NCBI RefSeq assembly: GCF_030272615.1
Contig: NC_081412.1
Span: 666,668,352-666,732,351, forward strand
DNA length: 64,000 nt
Reading direction: 5' to 3'
DNA from: Cryptomeria japonica
Taxonomy: Eukaryota > Streptophyta > Pinopsida > Cupressales > Cupressaceae
The notes below the pieces were generated by a model. The model saw nothing but the letters and a program-made list of their open reading frames with translations. It was not told the origin of the DNA and made no database searches. This document shows, one piece after another, positions 58,260 through 64,000 of the stretch (its first letter is position 1; the number at the start of each line of letters is the position of its first letter). Made by a program: the position numbers and the translations under genes.

Positions 58260-59480
58260 ACTGAATGTCTTAGCTTAGCTATCAGATGAGGTTCTAGTAC
58301 CAAAATCTGGTGTAGATCCACCTCTTGTATCAAGATGACTCTTCTTGATCCATGTCTTCTTCATTTTCTCTCTAATCTCTTCAAAATTTTCTCTCCCTTT
58401 CTCATCTACCTTCACATTCTTGTTCTTGTCTTCCAGACCTCACCTCTTCATGTTTCTGCTTCTGCAATACTTTACAAAGTGACCGGATTTAATGCAAGCA
58501 TATCAAGCAACATTTTCCTATCTAGGTATGAAATTCCCTTGATTTCCTCTTGATTTGTATTTATTAGAAACATGTCCAAATCTACCACATGCATAACATA
58601 TAACATTTCTTCTATTTGGAAAGTTATTTATCATACTTTTGCATTCATTTGACTTATGACCATACTTATTGCATTTGAAACATTGACCAAAAAAGGATGG
58701 ACCATTATTATTCATCCTATTTCTACATTGACTAGCCATATGACCAAACTTATTACAAACAAAATAGTTACCGTTGAATTTATGAGCATTAGGTTACCTT
58801 ACCAAAGGCTTTCTTGAATTGTTCTTTTGATGATTAGGCTTCTAACCAAATCTAGAGCTTTCTCCTTTCTCAAATCCAAGACCTCTTGTATCTTTTGCAT
58901 TCTTTTGTCTCTCAAGCATCTCATTCAACTAAGCATAGATGATTTTGAATTTTTCTCTGTACTCATTTGCAGCTTCAAGATCAAATTTGAGAAGAAGGAT
59001 CTACTTTCCAAGATCTTAATTGGTTTCATGTAGATCATGCTTCAATTGGTCATTCCCACACTCAAGTTTGCACCATTCTTCATATTTGTCTTTCAAGGAT
59101 TGAGTGAGATTCTCCTCATTCTTATTTCTTTCCTCAATCTCCTTTGTGAATTTCATCACAATAGATTCCACCTCATTCTTCTACACTGCATTAGTTCTAA
59201 TAAGTCTCTCACACTCTTTTGTCTTTTCCTTCAGGGCTTCTTCATCAATGCTTTGACTTTCTTTCTCCTTTAGCTTCTCTATAAGTTCCTTTCTCTTCCC
59301 TCTTGATTTGTTCAATTGATCTTTCAATGATTCAAAAAAGTCCTCAACATCTTTATTTTTCTTTAATTTATCGTACCTCAACTTGTGATTGATCAAGATC
59401 CTCAAGTTCCACAATAAGATAATGTTTAAGACAACCAGAATCCATTGATTCGCATTCCTGGATCCACCTCAAGCTCTTAG
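58260..59480 (-). pseudogene. gag: gag C-terminal part with zinc knuckles
   Basis: Starts with a Lys/Glu-rich coiled-coil stretch (59414-59180: KELIEKLKEKESQS) like that in copia gag proteins. Zinc knuckles follow: CNKFGHMASQC, CFKCNKYGHKSNEC, CYACGRFGHVSNKY (last Cys replaced by Tyr) and a decayed CIKSGHFVKYC. The usual N-terminal gag domain is missing. Many stops are present, mostly TAG. It would bind element RNA. Confidence 0.75.
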
Positions 59481-59497
59481 GATTCTTCTGAGGAACT

Positions 59498-59513
59498 AGG
59501 CTCTAATATCAAT
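59498..59513 (-). promoter_or_regulatory. Primer-binding site, initiator-Met type
   Basis: On the minus strand ATTGATATTAGAGCC follows the LTR end CCAACA. The plant copia consensus here is TTGGTATCAGAGC, so two or three positions have changed. Confidence 0.65.
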
Positions 59514-59673
59514 TGTTGGAATCAAGGAACACTGAGAGGGGGGTGAATTAGTGTTCCACAATTTTTAACATTCTTAATTTGATTTTTCAACCACTTAATA
59601 CAACTGAACAAAAGAAAGATGCTAGCACATAGAGAAAATACCCACAACACCAGGATTTTTACATGGAAACCCA
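59514..59673 (-). repeat. 5' LTR of the pol-less element, truncated by insertion
   Basis: The first 160 bp from the inner edge match the other LTR. The match stops exactly at GGAAACCCA, where the copia LTR begins with TGTTGG. In the intact LTR the sequence continues GGAAACCTAGTTAAGGG. Confidence 0.8.
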
Positions 59674-60967
59674 TGTTGGCAATATGAAATAATTGATTAT
59701 GGGGAGATTGATTATGTTTTGCATTGATGTTTTATCATTGATGTCAACACTAGCTATTATGGTTGGTTATCGACAGATAGGTTTTGGTTACTGACAGACA
59801 AGTTTTTGTTATCAGCAAAAGAGACTATCTGTTGGACACTTTCAACATGTTTGGGTCAATGGAGTATGTTTGGTTTTATGTGTTACATGCTCCTAGAACA
59901 TGTTTTGGTTAGTTGGTATTGACTTGGTAATCAAATGCTATCAAACACTCTAGTAAGCCTATACCAGTAAGGGTTTAAGGTTTTACCGATAGAGATTTTA
60001 CTGAGAATCTTTGACAGGATGCATAAGTAGTGGTATGGCTTCTAGATGGAATTCAGGATGCCAAAGGTGATCCTTGATCAAGCCTTGACTGGTTGAAGAC
60101 ATCGCTTTGGCATGGTGGACCTAGAATAGGTCTAGTGCCTATCTAGGTTATGGACCAGTATCATGTTAACGTCTTCTCTACACGTTACCGAGATGATTTA
60201 TGGATTGGTTAATGTTGTTTTGGTCTAAATCCGACATGGAATATCATTGTAATATGGATGTATGTAATGATTTTATTGTAATATCTTTTAGGTGGCCGAC
60301 CTAATTGGTTTAGGCCTTAGGGTTTGTATAAATTGATGTAAGATCTCATTTTAGATTGTAGCAATGGATAAGGAATTGGAATGTAATGAGCGAATAATGT
60401 AATATCATTCAGGCAGAGGATTAGGTCGATCATTTAAGATAAAATTGGGTTTATGTAAGAGGTCACAGGCCTTCGACATTGAGCTTAACCCAGACTATAA
60501 TCAGGCATGGTAGATGCTATCTCTAGCAGTTCATTCTACTGGATTGTTGTCCATTTATCTTGAGGTGGTTATAACCTCTCTGTAGTCAATGAGACTCTTT
60601 TGTAATGAGCAGTGCGCTCCAGGTAGTGTGCCTTCTTGCATGTGCAGGCCCCTCATTGTATCACACACTTTCTGTAGAAGTATCATCTGACTATGGGTAG
60701 GCTTCCCATAGTGGTTTTTCCCTCTACCAGGTTTTCCACATAAAAATCATGGGGTTATGTGGTATGGTTGCATTGTGTTGATTATTTTTTTTTATTGTTA
60801 AGTTGTAATTTTTATTGGTATCTATTTCTACCAATATCTATTTCTGTTATTCCGTTATTTGATGTTTATGTGCTCCAGTTAAAGATTGTAAATAGGATTA
60901 ATTGATTTAATCTATTGCCAACTGATTCACCCCCCCCCCTCTCAGTTGTCCATTAGATATCCTAACA
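59674..60967 (+). repeat. 5' LTR of the copia element
   Basis: 1,294 bp from TGTTGGCAAT to CCTAACA, with terminal TGTTGG/CTAACA nearly inverted. The nested junction on the left and the primer site on the right give the limits. A C9 run lies at about 60930. Confidence 0.85.
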
Positions 60968-60969
60968 AT

Positions 60970-60987
60970 TGGTATCAGATCTTTGGT
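60970..60987 (+). promoter_or_regulatory. Primer-binding site, initiator-Met type
   Basis: TTGGTATCAGATCTTTGG begins 2 bp after the LTR. TGGTATCAGA is the standard plant copia site. Confidence 0.9.
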
Positions 60988-61025
60988 CCTCTTTTGCAAA
61001 AGCGTAACTGCTTGAGGTAGATCCT

Positions 61026-62170
61026 ATGGCAACTAATCCACCGGGAACTATTTTCAGAAGAGAAATCCCTAAGCTTGATGGAACAAATTATGGGATATGG
61101 AAAATCTGAATGGAGACTCATCTTAGATGTCTTGGCAAGGATATTTGGGAGATCACTGAGAAAGGATACACACCTTATGATCTGACATCTAGCAATCTTG
61201 CTCTTGCAGACTTGGATAAAAATATTGAGAATGATTGTAGAGCTAGAGAAGCCCTCCTATGTGCACTTACTAATCAGTAGATCAAGGGATTGACTGATAA
61301 ATCATCTGCAAAGGTTATGTGGAATAAATTGAAAACTCTGAATGAAGGTGACCCTACTGTCAAAATTGCTAAACTTGATGGTTATCGGGTAAGATATGAG
61401 AACCTCAAGATGGATGGCAATGAAAGAATTTCTATATTTATGGAAAGAGTAAAGGAGATTGTCATGGGAATTCAATATTGTGGAGGATCTTTGAGTGAAG
61501 ATGAAATAGTTTCCAAAGTCTTGAGAGCCCTTCCACCAGCTTACAAGATGAAGGCAACTGAAATTAATGAATTGAGAACAATGGCAAACACTTCAGTTAA
61601 CAGAGATATTCTGATTGGGAAATTATCTGCTTTTGGGCTTGAAGAATTTCGACCTTCTAGAGCTGCAATGTCCGAACTTGCTTTTCATGTATCATCATCA
61701 TCTACTGGAAAAAGTGATTGGAAAACCCTATATGCAAAATAATTGGAAGATATGAGGAAAGAGGATGACGAATTTGAGCAACTTGAAGCCTTATTACTAG
61801 AAGAGTACCCAAAGGATCGACAAGAAGTAACTATGAAGGAAAAGTACCTTTTAAATGTTTTGCATGTAATAAGATTGGTCATTTTGCATCTAGATGTCCT
61901 GAAAGGAATACAATATTTGAAGAAAGAGTTAAGAAATCATTCAAGCCTAATCATAACAGATATAGATTCAAGAGAAACAAACAATGCTACATAGCGAATG
62001 AGGAAGGAGTAAGTGATGACTCTGAGGATGAACTGGCAGAAGACTGTGCTAGTGGATCTGACAATGGAAAGGATTGGGTGTTCTATGCCTTAAAGGAAGA
62101 TGAACTAGAACCGGCTATCAAGAATGAAGAAAAGGCCTTGGCAACAAAAGTTGAAGATAAGGATGAATGA
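61026..62170 (+). pseudogene. gag: copia gag (broken)
   Basis: From ATG 61026, KLDGTNYGIWK is the usual start of the copia gag domain, with TGA at 61107 in place of Trp. LCALTN then a TAG (61278), VMWNKLKTL, KIAKLDGYRVRYENLKM and LPPAYK follow. TAA at 61740 and a frame change before a CCHC knuckle CFACNKIGHFASRC (61858-61899). An acidic stretch leads to a TGA (62168) at the start of protease. It forms the particle coat in active relatives. Confidence 0.9.
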
Positions 62171-63640
62171 TTAATTGATAGTGGATTCTCACATCATATG
62201 ACTGGAGATAAAAGAAAATTTATGTCCCTGCATGAATACAATGGCGGTCAAGTAAGATTTGGAGATGACAAAGCATGTATGATCCAAGGTAGAGGTACTA
62301 TTTCTTTGGATGGTAAGCATAATACTGATAATGTATATTATGTAGAAGGTTTGAAGCATAATATTTTAAGTGTTGGTCAATTGGTGGACAAGGGATTCCA
62401 ACTTCAATCTAAAGATAAAAAATGCAAAATCATTAACAAGACTAGTTTGGAGATTGCTACCGGTACTCAGACTAGAGGTAATATATTTCACCTAAACACT
62501 GGTAATAAGACATTTTTGATTGCTCATATTGATAAGAGTTGGATATGGCATAAGAGGTTGTGTCATGTTAATTTTGCTTGTATTGTCAAGATCAGTTCAA
62601 TAAAGGAAGTTAGAGATATACCTAAGATTATGAAGCCTTATAATTCGGTATGCAAAGGAATGTCAATTGGGAAAGAAAGTTAGAAATTCTTTTAGGAGCA
62701 TACATGATAAATCTAATGATGTTATTGATTTAATTCACACTAACTTATGTGGTCCAACAAGGACTGGAAGCTTTCAAGGTGATAGATACTTCATTCTAAT
62801 AATTAATGATTATTCTAGAATGATGTGGGTGACTTTTCTTAGGGAGAAGTCTGAAGCTTTTGAGGAATTCAAGATCTTTAAAGGAAAGGTAGAAACTGAA
62901 ATTGGACTAGAAATCAAATGTCTAAGATCAGATCAAGGTAGTGAGTTCACTTCTCATGAATTTAACAATTATTGTGAGTCAAATGGGATTAGGAGACAGT
63001 TATCTATACCTCAAACTCCTCAACAAAATGGAGTAGTGGAAAGGAAGAATAGAACCATTTTGGATGTAGCAAGAACCATGATGATGGAAGCCAAATTGCC
63101 TCACATCTACTGGAGAGAACCAGTGAGTACAACAATCTACACATTCAATAAAGTTCATATCAAAGGTGAAACCGGTAAGACTCCTTATGAATTATGGTTT
63201 GGACATACACCTACTATTAAATATTTCAGAGTTTTTTGAAGTAAATGTTATATCAAAAGGGATGATTCAATTGGCAAGTTTTATCCTAGATGTGATGAAG
63301 GAATATTTTTTGGATATTCTAATCAGAGAAAAGCATATAGATGTTATAACAAAAGATTGTAGAAAATTGTGGAGAGCACAAATGTGAAAGTGGATGAACA
63401 ATATTGAAATTGATCTATATCATATGACAAGGAACCGGTAATGGAAATGATCATAACTGAAGCGGCAATGCCTCAACCAGTATAGGACAATGAGACAGTT
63501 ACACTGGTACAATCAGAAAATTCAACTGCGACTGATGATTAGATCAGTGAACTTGAAGTTCAGAAGACACCAAGGTATGTAAGATTAAATCATTCTGAAG
63601 ATCAAATCATTGGAGATAGGAACAAGGGAGTTATGCCAAG
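62171..63640 (+). pseudogene. pol: copia protease and integrase (catalytic Asp to Asn)
   Basis: The protease active site is LIDSG (Asp at 62177) with SHHMTGD. The integrase zinc part WHKRLCH...VCK is broken by a one-base frame change near 62655. In the core the first catalytic Asp of the HTD-x-CGP motif is Asn (AAC, 62742). The second Asp (LRSDQGSEF) and the Glu (GVVERKNRT) are intact. TGA at 63237 and further stops to about 63540 break the integrase C-terminus. Confidence 0.85.
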
Positions 63641-63689
63641 AAGAAGACTGGTAAATGAAGAGGTATGTCTTATTTCTCAAGTTGAACCA

Positions 63690-64000
63690 GCATCTGTTAT
63701 TGAAGCTTGTAAAGATAAACATTGGTTAAATGTTATGGAAGATGAGTTAGACCAGATAGAGAATAATGAGACTTGGACTTTAGTTCCCTGACCTAAAAAT
63801 AAGAATTTTATTGGAACTAAATGGGTTCTCAAAAATAAACTAAATAAGGATGGTCAGGTTATAAGAAACAAGGCTAGACTAGTTTTTAAAGGATATTCTC
63901 AAATGGAAGGAATTGATTATTGTGAGACATTTGCACATGTAGCTAGAATTGAAGCTGTTAGACTATTTCTTGCCTATGCAACATATAAGAACTATAAGGT
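63690..64000 (+). pseudogene. pol: copia reverse transcriptase, N-terminal part
   Basis: HWLNVMEDELDQIENNETW, one TGA at about 63790, then GTKWVLKNKLNKDG, ARLVFKGYSQMEGIDY and ETFAHVARIEAVRLFLA are the start of the copia-type RT. The catalytic YVDD would lie beyond 64000. Confidence 0.9.

Larger units (their letters stand above)
53300..59673 (-). mobile_element. Pol-less LTR retroelement with gag and a private ORF
   Basis: A minus-strand element. On the right it has the start of a 5' LTR (59514-59673, then interrupted), a Met-type primer site and a gag region with zinc knuckles. A 938-codon ORF follows, then a polypurine tract (54407-54419) and a 3' LTR. The LTR identity is direct: 53315-53440 matches 59550-59673 (ATTTTTCAACCACTTAAT, AATACCCACAACACCA, GGAAACC). 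No protease, reverse transcriptase or integrase motif appears between the LTRs. It must therefore have moved with enzymes supplied in trans, probably by a copia element. The left LTR end is uncertain by some 30 bp. Confidence 0.7.
59674..64000 (+). mobile_element. Ty1/copia LTR retrotransposon (cut by window end)
   Basis: 5' LTR, Met-type primer site, gag, protease, integrase and the beginning of reverse transcriptase, in copia order. It is nested in the LTR of the minus-strand pol-less element. It is degenerate, with stops and frame changes in every domain. The 3' part lies outside the window, so the LTR pair cannot be compared. Confidence 0.9.

Noticed and set aside
1-64000. tRNA, rRNA or other structural RNA genes
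   Set aside because: I saw no cloverleaf with TTCGA-type loops or rRNA landmarks. The tRNA-like matches are primer-binding sites only.

Overview
The window looks like a repeat-rich intergenic stretch from a large plant nuclear genome. A gymnosperm is my best guess, but this is inference. The evidence is a Ty3/gypsy element with the second, archaeal-type RNase H known from the plant Tat lineage, Ty1/copia elements with initiator-Met-type primer sites, a Mutator-like (MULE) transposase with a SWIM zinc finger, AT-rich composition, and no intact host gene in 64 kb. I recognise no rRNA, tRNA or CRISPR.

Layout. (1) 1-2.3 kb: nothing supported. (2) 2.3-20.1 kb: a mosaic built on a short dispersed repeat, here called TIR-A. 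It is about 115 bp, starts near CTATTCTGGCTCC and ends in the dyad GACTAACACGCGTGTTAGTC. Between TIR-A copies lie two opposed copies of one long unrecognised gene, here Fam-A (minus 10146-7221; plus 12336-15934), and copies of a repeat rich in 'atcggtata/taccgat'. (3) 20.4-24.4 kb: a decayed MULE transposase. (4) 24.9-40.2 kb: a 14.2-kb Tat-type Ty3/gypsy element (25399-39577, 5-bp target duplication GTGAC). It splits a small inverted-repeat unit that carries a 41-bp satellite-like array on one side and a third Fam-A fragment on the other. (5) 41.1-46.9 kb, minus strand: a decayed multi-exon gene, possibly from a plant DNA transposon, with two internally repeated exons, plus a small coiled-coil gene. 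(6) 47.2-49.5 kb: more TIR copies. (7) 53.3-59.7 kb, minus strand: an LTR element with gag zinc knuckles and a 938-codon open frame of unknown function where pol should be. (8) 59.67 kb to the end: a Ty1/copia element inserted into the LTR of element 7 and cut by the window end.

How it fits together. Almost everything is transposon-derived and dead or dying. In four separate non-pol genes the in-frame nonsense codons I checked are about 26 TAG, 3 TGA and 2 TAA. This is what CAG to TAG and CGA to TGA changes at methylated CHG and CG sites would leave, so the region has probably been heterochromatic for a long time. All three recognisable recombinase or transposase cores (MULE, gypsy integrase, copia integrase) carry a substitution at a catalytic acidic residue. 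The most promising undescribed system is the TIR-A/Fam-A pairing: three of three Fam-A copies lie next to TIR-A or related inverted repeats. The pol-less LTR element with its large private ORF is second.
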